Positions 9,246 through 20,914 of a stretch of DNA of 64,000 bases are shown here, piece by piece. The notes under the pieces are model-generated. The model made no database searches. It saw nothing but the letters and a program-made list of their open reading frames with translations, and had not been told where the DNA came from. Position numbers and translations under genes: made by a program. The stretch spans positions 62,001-126,000 of the forward strand of contig JAUJYZ010001516.1 in assembly GCA_033675265.1 (NCBI GenBank). The letters run 5' to 3'. The number at the start of each line of letters is the position of its first letter. Position 1 is the stretch's first letter. Origin of the DNA: Actinostola sp. cb2023. Its lineage: Eukaryota > Cnidaria > Anthozoa > Actiniaria > Actinostolidae.

Positions 9246-11667
9246 GGCATGTTGTATAACCAGGACTCAACTGGACTGGACTGGACCCGAAAAACACGGA
9301 CTACTGAGTCCGCGTTTTCGATGGACTGAGTCTTAGGAAGACACATGTATGGTTGGGTTACCGCTGTGATGGACTGAGTCTTAGGAAGACACATGTATGG
9401 TTGGGTTACCTGTGATGGACCTGAGTCTTAGGAAGACACATGTATGGTTGGGTTACCGCTGTGATGGACTGAGTCTTAGGAAGACACATGTATGGTTGGG
9501 TTACCTGTGATGGACTGAGTCTTAGGAAGACACATGTATGGTTGGGTTACCTGTGATGGACTGAGTCTTAGGAAGACACATGTATGGTTGGGTTACCGCT
9601 GTGATGGACTGAGTCTTAGGAAGACACATGTATGGTTGGGTTACCTGTGATGGACTGAGTCTTAGGAAGACACATGTATGGTTGGGTTACCGCTGTGATG
9701 GACTGAGTCTTAGGAAGACACATGTATGGTTAGGTTACCTGTGATGGACTGAGTCTTAGGAAGATACATGTATGGTTGGGTTACCTGTGTTGGACTGAGT
9801 CTTTATAGGAAGACACATGTATGGTTGGGTTACCTGTGATGGACTGAGTCTTAGGAAGACACATGTATGGTTGGGTTACCTGTGATGGACTGAGTCTTAG
9901 GAAGACACATGTATGGTTGGGTTACCTGTGATGGACTGAGTCTTAGGAAGACACATGTATGGTTGGGTTACCTGTGATGGACCGAGTCTTAGGAAGACAC
10001 ATGTATGGTTGGGTTACCTGTGTTGGACTGAGTCTTAGGAAGACACATGTATGGTTGGGTTACCTGTGATGGACTGAGTCTTAGGAAGACACATGTATGG
10101 TTGGGTTACCTGTGATGGACTGAGTCTTAGGAAGACACATGTATGGTTGGGTTACCTGTGATGGACTGAGTCTTAGGAAGACACATGTATGGTTGGGTTA
10201 CCTGTGATGGACTGAGTCTTAGGAAGACACATGTATGGTTGGGTTACCTGTGATGGACTGAGTCTTAGTAAGACACATGTATGGTTGGGTTACCTGTTTT
10301 ACGATACAGCTCCCAGTGTCATTTGGCGCCAAACTTTATTTGTAAATATTCTATGTTGATTTGCGCTGTAGTCGTCGCCCAAAAGGCCATTTTTGGGGTC
10401 GGCATGTACCCGAACCATGCACTTTTATCCGTGCTTGCGACCCGACCCGACCCAAGAAAGGTTTGTAGTGTAAATGGGCCTAAAATGTACCTGATTGAAA
10501 TATCTATTTTATATACCAATCAGAATACAGGAAAGCTATCAGTGTACATTCGTCAGCATACACTGCATTCTCAGTTTTTTTCTCTTATTTTCTATGGTAT
10601 GGAATAATTCCTGGTATTCCACCCCAAAGCATTAGCCACTATCAAATCGAGCAGGGGACTGGGAATGAGTTTATTAGAATTAATGCAATTACGAAATTAA
10701 GTTCATGTCATGAAAGAGTATGTTGAAGTTAGCTTCTGTGCAAAGTTTGATGTGATTTGAGCGAATTCTGTCGGAATTATAAACTTCTGAAACTGTGTTG
10801 TCCAGCCAAAATTTTACAGTATGGTTTGGATGGACAACGTCAAAAATTTACAGAGTTTGTATGGGAAAATATACATCTTTGATGCCCTCTAGCATCGTCA
10901 ATATTAAGCCGAAGTTCACCAAACTTTCCAGACTAGCTAAGTTTGATCTGCTCTCTCAGAAAATGATGCCCAATTTTACTAGTATCAAATTGAATTAGTT
11001 TTACGGACTTGGTACCAGTCCCCTGCTCGATTTGGAAGTGGCTAATTGTATAACTAATATATATTGCAGTATCAGAAGTTTTACAAGAGGCTGTAATTAT
11101 TTTCTCAGGCCAGTGAATAATGATTGGGAAACATTTTATAGGCATGGGAGACTTCAAAATTAACATTAACTAAAGATATCTATGAGCGGCGATGTTTCGT
11201 TTGTTGTAACATGGCTGCTTTTGCATTTATTTGCAGTGATTACACGCTATTCTAATAGGCCGGGTTAACGTTACTGACCCTATAAACTCAATGGGTACTT
11301 AATGAAAAAGAGCTTTCCCCCGGCTGTGTCAATACGTATTCGAATCTCACGTATCCAATCGCTCTTGGATGCACTATGCTGCACCAAATCACGTTTAATT
11401 TCAAAGAAAGATGTAAAAAAATCCTTCTCAAACAAATTAACATTAACAATATTAACTAAAGATCTATGAGCGGCGACGTTCTGTTTCACGTATCCAATCG
11501 CTAATTGTAAACTCTACTTTTCCCGCCAAAACGCTGTCCATCACAGGTAACCCAACCATACATGTGTCCGTTCTCAATCCGTGTTTTCGAAACGCGGACT
11601 CAGTGGGACCGTGTTTTTCGGGTCCAGTCCAGTCCAGTTGAGTTGAGTCCGTGATATACAACATGCC
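9246..11667. mobile_element. Non-autonomous DNA transposon C, copy 1 (2.4 kb)
   Basis: Inverted ends start GGCATGTTGTATA and contain GACTCAACTGGACTGG and CCCGAAAAACACGGAC. The right end carries the complements. Flanks are ACCCCGTGT (9237-9245) and ACCCTGTAT (11668-11676), a diverged ~9-bp target duplication. The homologous segment near 21680 reads ACCCTGTAT once with no insert, which is the empty site. A ~9-bp duplication suggests hAT or Mutator type. The inside holds a tandem array and no transposase. Confidence 0.8.
9322..10300. repeat. 46-bp minisatellite, about 21 copies
   Basis: The unit reads GATGGACTGAGTCTTAGGAA then GACACATGTATGGTTGGGTT then ACCTGT. I counted 21 occurrences of GTATGGTT at ~46-bp spacing. 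Several units carry an extra CGC variant (ACCGCTGT). The array is inside transposon C. Copy 2 of the same transposon (46130-47126) has only one unit at the corresponding place. Confidence 0.92.
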
Positions 11668-11689
11668 ACCCTGTATGGGGATCGAGTAA

Positions 11690-11936
11690 ATGAAGGGGGC
11701 TTATAACGGGGGGGGGGGCCTATAACCGGGAGGGAATTTCTGTTAGCAGACAGGTGGGCTTATAAACCGGTAGGAAATTTCTGTTAGCAGATCGACAGGT
11801 GGGATTCTACGGTATGTATAAAGATCAAAGAGACACTGCTATTTCACACTCACGAAGACTCCGCTGTACATCGAAACGAAAGACAAGCCAACTTTTATAG
11901 ACGTGCGAGTTTCACATTTTAAATTACCGTAAATGC
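11690..11936. repeat. CTTATAACCGGGGG-type repeat, right part
   Basis: This continues the segment broken by transposon C. It has GGGAGGGAATTTCTGTTAGCAG-like phrases twice, then leads into a segment shared with 21900-22000, 47290-47399 and 61985-62095. Confidence 0.55.
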
Positions 11937-12397
11937 TCGATTTAGCTTAATTCCCGGGCGCTAATATTTTTTTTAGACCTCTAGAGGGGGGCGCTTATTC
12001 GAGGGGGGCGCTTATTCGAGGGGGGCGCTTATTCGAGGGGGGCGCTTATTCGAGGGGGGCGCTTATTCGAAGGGGGCGCTTATTGGAAGCAGGGCGCTTA
12101 TTTCTTTTCTCAGATGTTGAACTCAATGTTTTCTTTATTACCGGCATACGGTACTGTAACATACATGTACAGTGAATAAAAATACCGTGCGGTACTTGGT
12201 AAACGCAAGTTTTATTTTATTAAATAATACAAGAGAGTAGTTTCTGCATTTCTGTTAGGGGAGGAGGGCGCTTCTTGGAAGGAGGGGGGGCGCTTATTGG
12301 AAGGGGGCGCTTATAATTTTTTTAGACATATAGGGTGGGGCGCTTATTCGAGGGGGGCGCTTATTGGAAGCAGGGCGCTTAATCGAGCATTTACCGG
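11937..12397. mobile_element. MITE D, copy 1 (461 bp), TA target site
   Basis: Ends are CCGTAAATGCTCGATTTAGC at left and the complement GAGCATTTACCGG at right, each next to TA. Empty sites at about 21985 and 62090 read AAATTAATA with a single TA, as expected for Tc1/mariner-type insertion. The interior has repeated GGGGGGCGCTTATTCGA phrases flanking one unit (about 12115-12205) of the sequence that forms the ~93-bp satellite in copy 2. Confidence 0.85.
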
Positions 12398-12399
12398 TA

Positions 12400-13550
12400 A
12401 TACAATTAATTAATTAACATAACAATAATTATGAATTGAAATTCAACTTGGTATGTCGATTTAAAGACAAGAAAAACCCAAAGTTTATAACCGTATACAA
12501 CTATAACAAATTATATGTAGAACTGTAAAGCATTTAGCTGTTTTTTTAGGTGTGCAAGTACAAACGCAAGTTTTCAGTGTTTAGGGCCATGTTTCTAGAA
12601 CCTCTCAGCACTGCACCATGCGCATGCGTACTGGAGCGAGCAAACAGTCTTAAACGATTTGACCCGAGCCGCAGTACTTGCGTATGACGGTATAATCCTT
12701 CATTGGAAACCCAAGGACTACTCTGTGGGACACCCGGAGAGTGGGATCCCGAGGGAGTGGGGGACGCGGTTAAGTAGCTCTTGGGTTTGCGAGGATATCT
12801 ACAATATGGACCGGGCATCAGTCGAGGGGAGCCAATCCCTTCATGCAAGGCGTTTCTACTTGTATTTTATAACTTGTAAACATAACTTGCTTTCAGTCCG
12901 AAAAAATGTAAATTCTAAATATATACAAGAAATTTTGACTAATTATTTTGACCATATATTTTAAACTAAGGACATTCGTGTAATTTCTAAATTTTCGAAT
13001 ATTATGAATAACATATTGATATTTTTTAAACAAGTGGTGTAGTTATGATATTCATTACACTGATGGCAACATATTTGAAGAAATTCCGTCGAAGACGATT
13101 TACCCACAATTCTGAGCAGGCACGACTAATGCCACTAGGTTCGCAATGTATTGTGGGTAGATCCATCTTTTACACATAACTTGATTTTATATAATTTCGA
13201 TAGAATAGCTAGTAAAACAACAATGCTGATACCATTATATTAATACATGGTATTTCTAATAAACCAAAAGCAATTGTTTTGTTGTTTTCTACATATAACT
13301 AGGGTTCCCATATAAGGGTGACAAAACTAGCCCCATGAACGAGCCTGAAGTCACAAAGTGTGTTGATTCACTATTCAAATACAATCAAAATCTGAACACT
13401 AGAAGACACGCTGTGGTTCGGTTCGCACACTACAAAAGTTCTGAAGAATATTATCAGTTATAAAAAACACCGATTCAATAACGATAGAAACTGTTGATGT
13501 AATGTTTTGTTAGTCTTCGTTGTTTTGTTGTTGGGAAGGCTCCGTTTACA
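12400..13550. repeat. Segmental duplication 3' of TPR-CHAT copy B
   Basis: This ~1.1-kb segment recurs at 54390-55555 and 62095-63540, and its first part recurs at 21990-22320. It appears to travel with the TPR-CHAT genes. It includes a single copy of the 74-bp unit (12795-12875) that is expanded to seven copies at 62511-63030. I see no conserved gene. ORFs at 12546 and 12659 are not preserved in the other copies. Confidence 0.7.
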
Positions 13551-13556
13551 GCAGGG

Positions 13557-13667
13557 CTGGGCCCGGTTCCAGAAAGCCCGATTAGTCTTAATCCAGGTTT
13601 AAAATGAATGGTTTTCTTAAGATTTAATCCTGGGTTAGCGCTAATCGGCCTTTCAGGAACCCAGGCC
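13557..13667. mobile_element. Small hairpin MITE (GGGCCCGGTTCC type), copy 1
   Basis: Left end GCTGGGCCCGGTTCCAGAAA pairs with right end TTTCAGGAACCCAGGCC. AGCCCGATTAG pairs with GCTAATCGGCC further in. The same element sits at 55558-55669. A 67-residue ORF conserved between the two copies covers it and is explained by duplication, not by coding constraint. Confidence 0.7.
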
Positions 13668-14089
13668 TGTATTTTCAAGTTTCCGTTTCAATACAAAACA
13701 TAAAATGAACAAAACATATCGTCTGGACTGAACCCGAACTATGCGTGAATCCATGTGGACAGGTCTAAGAATAACTCTTATAATTACTAGGTGTCCTGCT
13801 GAGGGGAGAGGGGAAGAAAACCTGCGAATGGAACTAATAAGTACGCTTACACTAAACTCCTTGGTATGTTGGCTGTATAAAACTTAGTGTTGTACTGTGC
13901 GTTCAAACTACTTTCATCACCTTTTTCTGGTGGTTGCTTGTTTTCGCCGATACCATGTAGGATTTTCACTGTTGCTCTTGTAGGCCAATATCTTACACTG
14001 CAGAACAGTCCCCAAACTCCGCCGAGAAGTTTGATCGAGTAAAAGATTGCTCTCTCGCAATTGACTAGCGCGCGCTAATACAACGTAAT

Positions 14090-14600
14090 TTGTTACATGT
14101 TGCAGAAGTAGGACTCGATTCACAGGCAGACCAACCTTTGCTTTTGAGGCTACTAAATAATGAAATAAAATGATATTTGCGTCTTTTTGTGATGGGTTTC
14201 CTGTGCTAGAGAGTGCGCTCGCAATACGTATATGTCGGGCTCCCTGTGCTGAGTAACGTCCTATGTAGGAATCCCTGTGTGTGTCCCGCAAGAAGTGCAA
14301 TATACTACGTATAATATACTAAATGGCTGAACGTCCCGCAGGACGCACACCGGGAACCCAACGTAATGCGTTACTAAGCACAGGGAGCCCAACACTACCA
14401 CAGGAAACCCATAAAAAAGACGCGCAGACACAAATATATTATTATTTAGTAGCCACAAAAGCAGTGTGGTTGGCCTGCCTGTGCTCGATTCTACTTCTGC
14501 AACATTGCACGCAACATGTTGCAGAGATTGACACACGCTGCAACAATACATGTTGCAACAATACATGCTGCACGAAATGTTGCACCGTGTGTCCGCACCT
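14090..14600. repeat. Foldback element downstream of copy B
   Basis: The left arm (about 14098-14215, TTGCAGAAGTAGGACTCGAT, AGGCTACTAAATAATGAAAT) is complementary to the right arm (about 14400-14512, ATTATTATTTAGTAGCCACA, CGATTCTACTTCTGCAA). Palindromic CACAGGGA/TCCCTGTG phrases lie between. Related copies are at 22397-23033 and 56035-56540, always 3' of a TPR-CHAT gene. Confidence 0.7.
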
Positions 14601-14875
14601 TAACAGTATCTTCACTTTGTACTTTTTTTATCGGTAGTTTCTTTATCCATATTTAGAGATCTGTTCTGACAATTGGCGTGCGTCCCCTGCACTAACTGTG
14701 CACAAATCCAAGTGGTCGGTATCACTCCAGTATTATGAGTATCTTGTGATTGGTGTTAGATCTTGTTAGAAGATCAATTAGTATTAGTGTTAATAATGGC
14801 ATGCATTGGTAATAAGATCATTAGTACATTATGATTGGATAATATTATAGAAGTAGTAGTATTAGCAGTGTCAAT
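14600..14875 (-). other. 3' flank of TPR-CHAT copy B, conserved
   Basis: The last ~170 bp before the stop codon (GATTGGTGTTAGATCTTGTT through TAGTAGTATTAGCAGTGTC) are almost the same in copies B, C and D, so this is probably 3' UTR duplicated with the gene. No AATAAA-type signal stands out on the minus strand. Confidence 0.5.
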
Positions 14876-17800
14876 TTAGAAATCAATGGTGACATCGTCG
14901 CCCATTAGAAAGAACGGCGCCCAGTACTTGGGTTGGTTGTACTCCTCTTTTCCTCTCATGTGCTCCATCGCCAATTGAAGACTCAAAGTTGCACTTTTCT
15001 TTTCTCTAAGATTTAAATAGAACTGTATCATGAACTCACGAGTAGCATCGTCATCGATGGACCAAAGAGATGCTACCACTGCACGAGCTCCAGCCGCTAG
15101 AAAAGCACGACACATGCCAACTACTCCTTCTGCTCGGATCTCACCACGCCCACTCTGACAGCAGCTTAGCACGACTAACTTAGCACGCACTTGAGAGTTC
15201 TGGACGTCATCCATGGTCAGAACATAATCTTCTTCGTCGGGGATCTTTGTTGCTCTTACTTCGGGAGAAGGAGCCAGCAAGATGGTAGCTTTTTTAACGT
15301 CTCCGTGCGCAGCGATATGAACAACTGAGACTCCTTGGTGCAGCTTTTCCAAGACAGCAGCTTTGGTCGCCTTCTCTCTTGAAAGTGGTTCAACATAAAA
15401 CAGTTTAGAAATTGCCAATGCCTCAATGTATGCCATAAACAGGGGCGTAATCTCTCTTTCCTGACCATCAAATATTACTTTACCAACCAATGGATCTCCA
15501 ATAATCAGTGCGCCTCTCTTACAGTAAAAATCTGCTGGTCGATCATTCAAGATCTTCAGGGTAGAAATTGAAGGGGCAATCCTGATACGTTTCATTTCCG
15601 ACAAATAGCGTCCCGTCTCTGGGTCACGCAGAGCTGCAAAGGGTATTTTAAATAAGGGACCATCAGGCAGAAACACGATTTCTTCTTGTTTAATAAGAGG
15701 CATTACGTTGCGCAGCAATTTGCTGTACAAAATTTCCAGTGCACTGTTCAAACTACTCTCATCAACGTTTTCTGATGGTTGCTTGTTTTCAGGAGACCGA
15801 AACTCCAGGCTCCTGGCACTGGTACGATTCAGAAGGATTTCCAGTTTCTCTTCTATGCGAGTGTCTTCACTCTGAGTACTCAGAACAGTTTTGAAGAGGC
15901 CAGGTTGCTCAACGACGATCAAATCACTTCCACGCTCCAAAAGAAAGACGATCAAAGAGTTCATGTACTTGGAGGCAAAATACTGTACGATGGTGTACTT
16001 GTTGTTGGAGATTAAAGACTCGATTTCAGTGAACTGTATCCGTGATTCTTCGTGTAAGTCTTGCTTCATTCCATAGTTCATAATCAATTGACTCTTCAGA
16101 GCACGTGCACGATAACAGTCTAAATTGACCAAAGCTTCTTTGTATCGCTCGGTCATTAAGAGAAAACCTGTTAAAGTCTCATGATAATGAATATATTTGT
16201 CAACAAATGCAATTTTGAACTTGTCATTTTTACCAAGAAAGTGAAACATCGTTTCAAAACACTTGATGGCTTCTCTGAAGCAATTTTCAGCAGGTTTTAA
16301 TGCACCCCGTGTAGCGAAAACCTCGGCCATGCTATAATGACAATCAGATTCAAGGAGTTTGTCCTTTACTTCCTTTGAGTGACATAAGATCTTGTGATAA
16401 AGCCTTAAAGCGATATTGTGATTTCGTAATAGACAGTTCATCCTTGCTATATTCATTTTTATGCGGTATTCAATAGATTGTAGTTCCACTAGTTTTTCAG
16501 CTTGTTCATAAACTGAAAGAGCACGACCGTATTCTCCCTGAGATTCAAACTTTTGTGCAACATCGAATAGTTCCAATACCTGTCTAACTTTCTCATGGTT
16601 TTTACAACATTCCCTAACTTCAGACAATTCAATTCCCTTAATACCGACAGTGGAATGTAGATTGGACAAGTAGATGTTCAAGTTCTTCACTAAATCGTCG
16701 TCTGCCAATTGTTCGGCAATTTCAAGACCTTCAGTGAAGTATGAGAGAGCTGTGTCATACTGGCACAAACCTTGGTATGCTATTCCTGTGATTAACTGAG
16801 CGTTAGACTCCATCTTTCTATCGCCACTTTCCTTTGCAGCTTCAATGCACTTGTTGGCATATTGAATGGCATCATTGTACAGTTGCAGGTCCATCTTGTT
16901 TTTGGCTATTAAAAGTAGTGACTCCATAATAAGGTTTTTGTCATCACTGTCCTGTGCAATACTGTTGCACTGCATTGCACAGTTAATAGCTTCTTCGAAT
17001 CGTTTCAATCCTTGAAGTACTATTCCCATTACAAGATAAGCTTCCCCCTTATCACACTCTTTGTAAACTTCTATTGCTTTCTTGGAATAGAAAAGAGATT
17101 TTTCGAATTGCATTAGTGAGAAATAGGCATTTGCCAGCACCTGTGATACTTTTCCCACAATAATAGCATCGTTAATATTCATTGAAATCTCAAAGCACTT
17201 CTCTCCATAAACTATTGCATCATCATACTTATTCAGATTGTTTAATTCTAGTGCCAACAAATATAAGGAATTCATTTCTGCAAGTCTTGTATTTTGTGGG
17301 TCCAATTGTGCTAATTCAATGTATCTTTTACAACACTTCACAGCCTCCCTGGAATTTCCCAGTATGTGATATGAAAACCCAAGACGCCAGTATAATTCCA
17401 CCTCAAGATTTCTGTAGCTTGCAGTTTTTGCAGCAATGTCAAGGCACTTGTTGGCATGGAGAATTGCATACTCATGCTTTTCAAAGTGTTGATAGACATC
17501 TATCAGCATTAAATGTGCTACCATCTCTTTATCTTTGTCACCAAATTCTTCTGCAAGTGTTATGAACATTTTACTGGCTTGGACTGCAACAGTGTAATGA
17601 TTTTGCATTTTGTTGGAATTCAAGTATAAAACAGTGTCAGTATTCTTTCCTAACATACTGATTTGCCGTACTGTATAAAAACAGCAATAAATACCAAGTA
17701 GTTTGTCACCATAGTAGCTTGCCAATTCTAAGCATTCATTGTACAGACAAAGTAGTCGTTCAGGAGACAGTCCTAGGTCAATATGGCATCCAACTGCTAC

Positions 17801-17911
17801 ACAGAATGTTACAAATGGCTTGATAACAGCAATGTAGAAAATATACTGTACGTGCCATATTCTTCCGTGTTTTAACAAAATCACTGACTTGCAATCAGTA
17901 CTAGTGTCCAT
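14876..17911 (-). CDS. TPR-CHAT protein, copy B (1011 aa, intact)
   Basis: A single open frame without introns. Residues ~60-600 form many tetratricopeptide repeats (for example EKCFEISMNINDAIIVGKVS and the NKCIEAAKESGDRKMESNAQ repeat). Residues ~690-1005 form a CHAT (caspase HetF-associated with TPRs) domain. The predicted catalytic pair is present: His869 in HIAAHGD and Cys918 in LSCCQSG, followed by the typical AGARAVVASLWSIDD stretch. CHAT proteins are caspase-like proteases or their relatives. TPR-CHAT proteins in animals resemble TTC28-like proteins of unknown function. There is no signal peptide or membrane span, so it is probably cytosolic. Compared with copy C, it has 10 extra residues near the N-terminus and a TPR-CHAT linker shortened by 34 residues. 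Confidence 0.93.
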   Translation of the reverse strand: MDTSTDCKSVILLKHGRIWHVQYIFYIAVIKPFVTFCVAVGCHIDLGLSPERLLCLYNECLELASYYGDKLLGIYCCFYTVRQISMLGKNTDTVLYLNSNKMQNHYTVAVQASKMFITLAEEFGDKDKEMVAHLMLIDVYQHFEKHEYAILHANKCLDIAAKTASYRNLEVELYWRLGFSYHILGNSREAVKCCKRYIELAQLDPQNTRLAEMNSLYLLALELNNLNKYDDAIVYGEKCFEISMNINDAIIVGKVSQVLANAYFSLMQFEKSLFYSKKAIEVYKECDKGEAYLVMGIVLQGLKRFEEAINCAMQCNSIAQDSDDKNLIMESLLLIAKNKMDLQLYNDAIQYANKCIEAAKESGDRKMESNAQLITGIAYQGLCQYDTALSYFTEGLEIAEQLADDDLVKNLNIYLSNLHSTVGIKGIELSEVRECCKNHEKVRQVLELFDVAQKFESQGEYGRALSVYEQAEKLVELQSIEYRIKMNIARMNCLLRNHNIALRLYHKILCHSKEVKDKLLESDCHYSMAEVFATRGALKPAENCFREAIKCFETMFHFLGKNDKFKIAFVDKYIHYHETLTGFLLMTERYKEALVNLDCYRARALKSQLIMNYGMKQDLHEESRIQFTEIESLISNNKYTIVQYFASKYMNSLIVFLLERGSDLIVVEQPGLFKTVLSTQSEDTRIEEKLEILLNRTSARSLEFRSPENKQPSENVDESSLNSALEILYSKLLRNVMPLIKQEEIVFLPDGPLFKIPFAALRDPETGRYLSEMKRIRIAPSISTLKILNDRPADFYCKRGALIIGDPLVGKVIFDGQEREITPLFMAYIEALAISKLFYVEPLSREKATKAAVLEKLHQGVSVVHIAAHGDVKKATILLAPSPEVRATKIPDEEDYVLTMDDVQNSQVRAKLVVLSCCQSGRGEIRAEGVVGMCRAFLAAGARAVVASLWSIDDDATREFMIQFYLNLREKKSATLSLQLAMEHMRGKEEYNQPKYWAPFFLMGDDVTIDF

Positions 17912-18360
17912 TTTGAAACAAATACTATATTCCAGTACAGTACCAGAAATGACTGGTGATATTGTTACTGTTTATCATCCCATCTTGTTCAAATACAGTT
18001 TAGGCAACTCATTGTTGGTCCAATTGCCAAACATTTGCTGTATTAAGGGAGAGCATTACGAGATTGATGATTTGACCATCCATGGAAAATAGCTCAGTAC
18101 ATGTAATATGTACAGAATATATGGATGCACAGAGCTTTTGTTGTCATCCTTATATGGCCAACTGCTTCCTAAAATGAATGCCATTCCTCTGTATAATTAA
18201 AAAGAAAATAGACTGTTAGATATCCAGCTGATGATGATATAATATGAATTGTACTTTTTACATCTATTTGCATATTTTATTTGTATATCAGTGCTTTATT
18301 TAGTTAGTTCTTTATTTATTTAGTCATAATTGTACTGTAATTTTGATTGTAATTATAGCA
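17912..18360 (-). promoter_or_regulatory. Conserved 5' flank of TPR-CHAT copy B
   Basis: It aligns with the flanks of copies A, C and D over ~440 bp, from TTTTGAAACAAATACTATAT to AATTGTACTGTAATTTTGAT, with few changes. The MITE-1 of copy A is absent here. It is probably the promoter and 5' UTR. Confidence 0.5.
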
Positions 18361-18477
18361 TTTTATCAGCACTTTAGAATATTTCTAGTTAGTCAAAGAG
18401 TTCTATATAAATTATTAACTGATTACTATTATTAATGTAACAGTATAATGGTATAAGGAATAAAGATTATTATTATT

Positions 18478-19450
18478 ATTTGCGAATTCGTTATTGAAGT
18501 GAGCTAAAAGTAAGCATAATTTTGAATTTGAATCAATGAAAAAAAATTGTTTTCAATTCCATGTCACATCTCCCGCTGAGTATATTTGTAGCCATGCAAA
18601 GCCAGAGGAATGCTTAGCTAATGCTTGCATCGACGTGAAGATAGAACGGTTTATAAACTCCTATAATTCCAACACTTTAAAGGTAAACATGAGCTAAAGA
18701 CAATTCCTACGAACCTTTTCAGACCAGAGAATCATTTCTGTTCGAGAACTCTTCAAAGCTTTAAGGCGAAGGCGACATAATTATTCGCGCCGAAGTTCAA
18801 AAGACATAAACGCCTTCAACAAAATCTATTCAGTCATACTTGTATTGTCTTGGACGTGATACCAGCTGAACGTGGATTAAGCCATCGTTTTGGCTGCTTT
18901 TATCGAAGAATACGAACTTCTGCAGAGCAAATCCTGAACGTACTTGCAAAACTTGATGACGGGTCTGGGCTCTGATTGGATGTCTTAAAATAGGCTTAAA
19001 TGACGTCAACCGATGTGGCCAATCGCATGCACAGGGGATATTTCTGGGAATTGTTCTGGTTTGTTTTATTAATTTTTTATTTAAGAGAAAAAAAAGACTT
19101 TGTATTTGATACTTATTTTATATTTTAGCTAATCACATGCACAGGGGATTTTTCGGGAATATTTCTTATGCTCTACTTATTTTATAAATCTTTAGCAAAT
19201 TTGATGAAGTTTTAGGCATTAACCAAAATTAGTTCACAGAAAACTGATTCGATTCGCTATTCCTAATTATTTCTCTATAATAATAATATAATTATTAATA
19301 TAATAGTAATATTTAGTACAAATACTGACTGCACAGCTAAATTCATTTGCCATTTAGTAGTGCAATGAACAAAAAGGTAATGGATCAGGGCATAACAACA
19401 AATGACTATAAAATCAACAATGCAACTCAAACTTTTGAATTAATTAATTA
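18478..19450. repeat. Element A, copy 2
   Basis: It matches copy 1 of element A with several indels, for example loss of GAAGTACA near 18580 and a changed segment at 18755-18800 that is shared with the copy at 60610. Confidence 0.75.
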
Positions 19451-19599
19451 ATTTCATTATTTTGATTCACCACGGAATATAAATTACTTGTTTGACCAGG
19501 GTGTACAGAACCCAAAATTCAAGGGGGACAGTACGTATCCCGTATTTCCTCGATTAACAGCCAAATTTTGTGACCAAAGGGGGTGCTTAAACGAGGGGG

Positions 19600-19820
19600 G
19601 GAGGGGGGTACTCCCGGAAATTTAGGATAGGGGTGTGCCCCCGGGTTGTTGAAATCCTGACCCTATTCAAATACTAAACAAATTAAAGATCAAATATTTT
19701 ATTTTATGGTGAAAAATGATAATATGGTACCCAATTTAAGGATCTGGGGGTTCAAAAACCATACCCTATTTGGGGGCACATACCTATATAGCATATATGT
19801 GGGAGTACCTCCCCGCCCCC
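19600..19820. mobile_element. MITE of the GGTACTCC-ended family, shortened copy
   Basis: GGGGGGTACTCCCGGAAATT at left and GTGGGAGTACC at right match the copy at 7020-7430, with an internal deletion after CCCTATT. Confidence 0.5.
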
Positions 19821-19869
19821 CCCCCCGCCCCCCCGGAGGTTTTTCTCGTCAAAAAATCAATAGACCCCG

Positions 19870-20890
19870 GGCCCCTCAGGGAACAAGGGTGAGTTGTCCT
19901 CAATGAAAGTTTGTGAGAAAAAAGATTAAGAAACTTTGCGAATTCGTTATTGAAGTGAGCTAAAAGTAAGCATAATTTTGAATTTGAAACAATGAAACAA
20001 ATTTGTTTTCAATTCCATGTTACATCTCCCGCTGAGTAGAAGTACATATTTGTAGCCATGCAGAGCCAGAGGAATGCTTAGCTAATGCTTGCATCGACAT
20101 GAAGATAGAACGGTTTATAAACTCCTATAATTCCAACACTTTAAAGGTAAACATGAGCTAAAGACAATTCCTACGAACCTTTTCAGACCAGAGAAGCATT
20201 TCTGTCCGAGAATTCTTAAAATTCGCACCAAAGTTGATGACTTTCACCTTCGCTCGATCGACAGACCAGAATTTTCCCCCAAAAGACATAAACGCCTTCA
20301 ACAAAATCTATTATACTTGTATTGTCTTGGACGTGATGCCAGCTGAACGTGGATTAAGCCATCGTTTTGGTTGTTTTGTCGAAGAATACGAACTTCTGCA
20401 GAGCAAATCTTGAACGAAGACGGAAGTGCTAACTTGCAAATCTTAATGGGATCTAAACTGGACTCTGATTGGATGTCTTAAAAAAGGCTTAAATGACGTC
20501 AACCGATGTGGCCAATATGCACAGGGGATATTTCTGGGATTTTTTTTTGTTTTAATTTGTTATTGAAGGACTATGACTTTGTATTTTTCGCTAATCACAT
20601 GCACAGGGGATTTTTCGGGAATATTTCTTCTGTTCTACTTATTTTATAAATCTCAGCAAATTTGATGAAGTTTTAGTCATTCACAAAAATTAGTTCACAG
20701 AAAACTTCGATTCTCTATTCCTAATCATTTCACTATAATTAATATAATAGTAATATTTAGTACAAATACTGACTGCACAGCTAACGGCATTTGCCATTTA
20801 GGAGTGGAATGAACAAAAGTTAGAATGAAATTGGTCAGGGCATAACAACAAATGACTATAAAACCAACAATGCAACTCAAACTTTTGAAT
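19870..20890. repeat. Element A, copy 3
   Basis: A full-length copy. Together with copy 2 it gives two A elements in direct orientation ~400 bp apart. Its CCTAAACGA site has diverged (TCTTGAACGAAGACGG). Confidence 0.75.
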
Positions 20891-20914
20891 AAATATTATT
20901 TTGATTCATCACAA

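Noticed and set aside
9320..10300. Regular direct repeats resembling a CRISPR array
   Set aside because: Units are contiguous at 46 bp with no unique spacers, and the context is an animal genome inside a transposon.
13475..13678. 67-residue ORF conserved with 55477-55680
   Set aside because: It covers a small hairpin MITE carried in a recent segmental duplication. Similarity reflects duplication.
17182..17565. Plus-strand ORFs of ~130 residues repeated at 1122, 17182, 25720 and 59177
   Set aside because: They are antisense shadows of the TPR-CHAT genes, conserved because the sense strand is.
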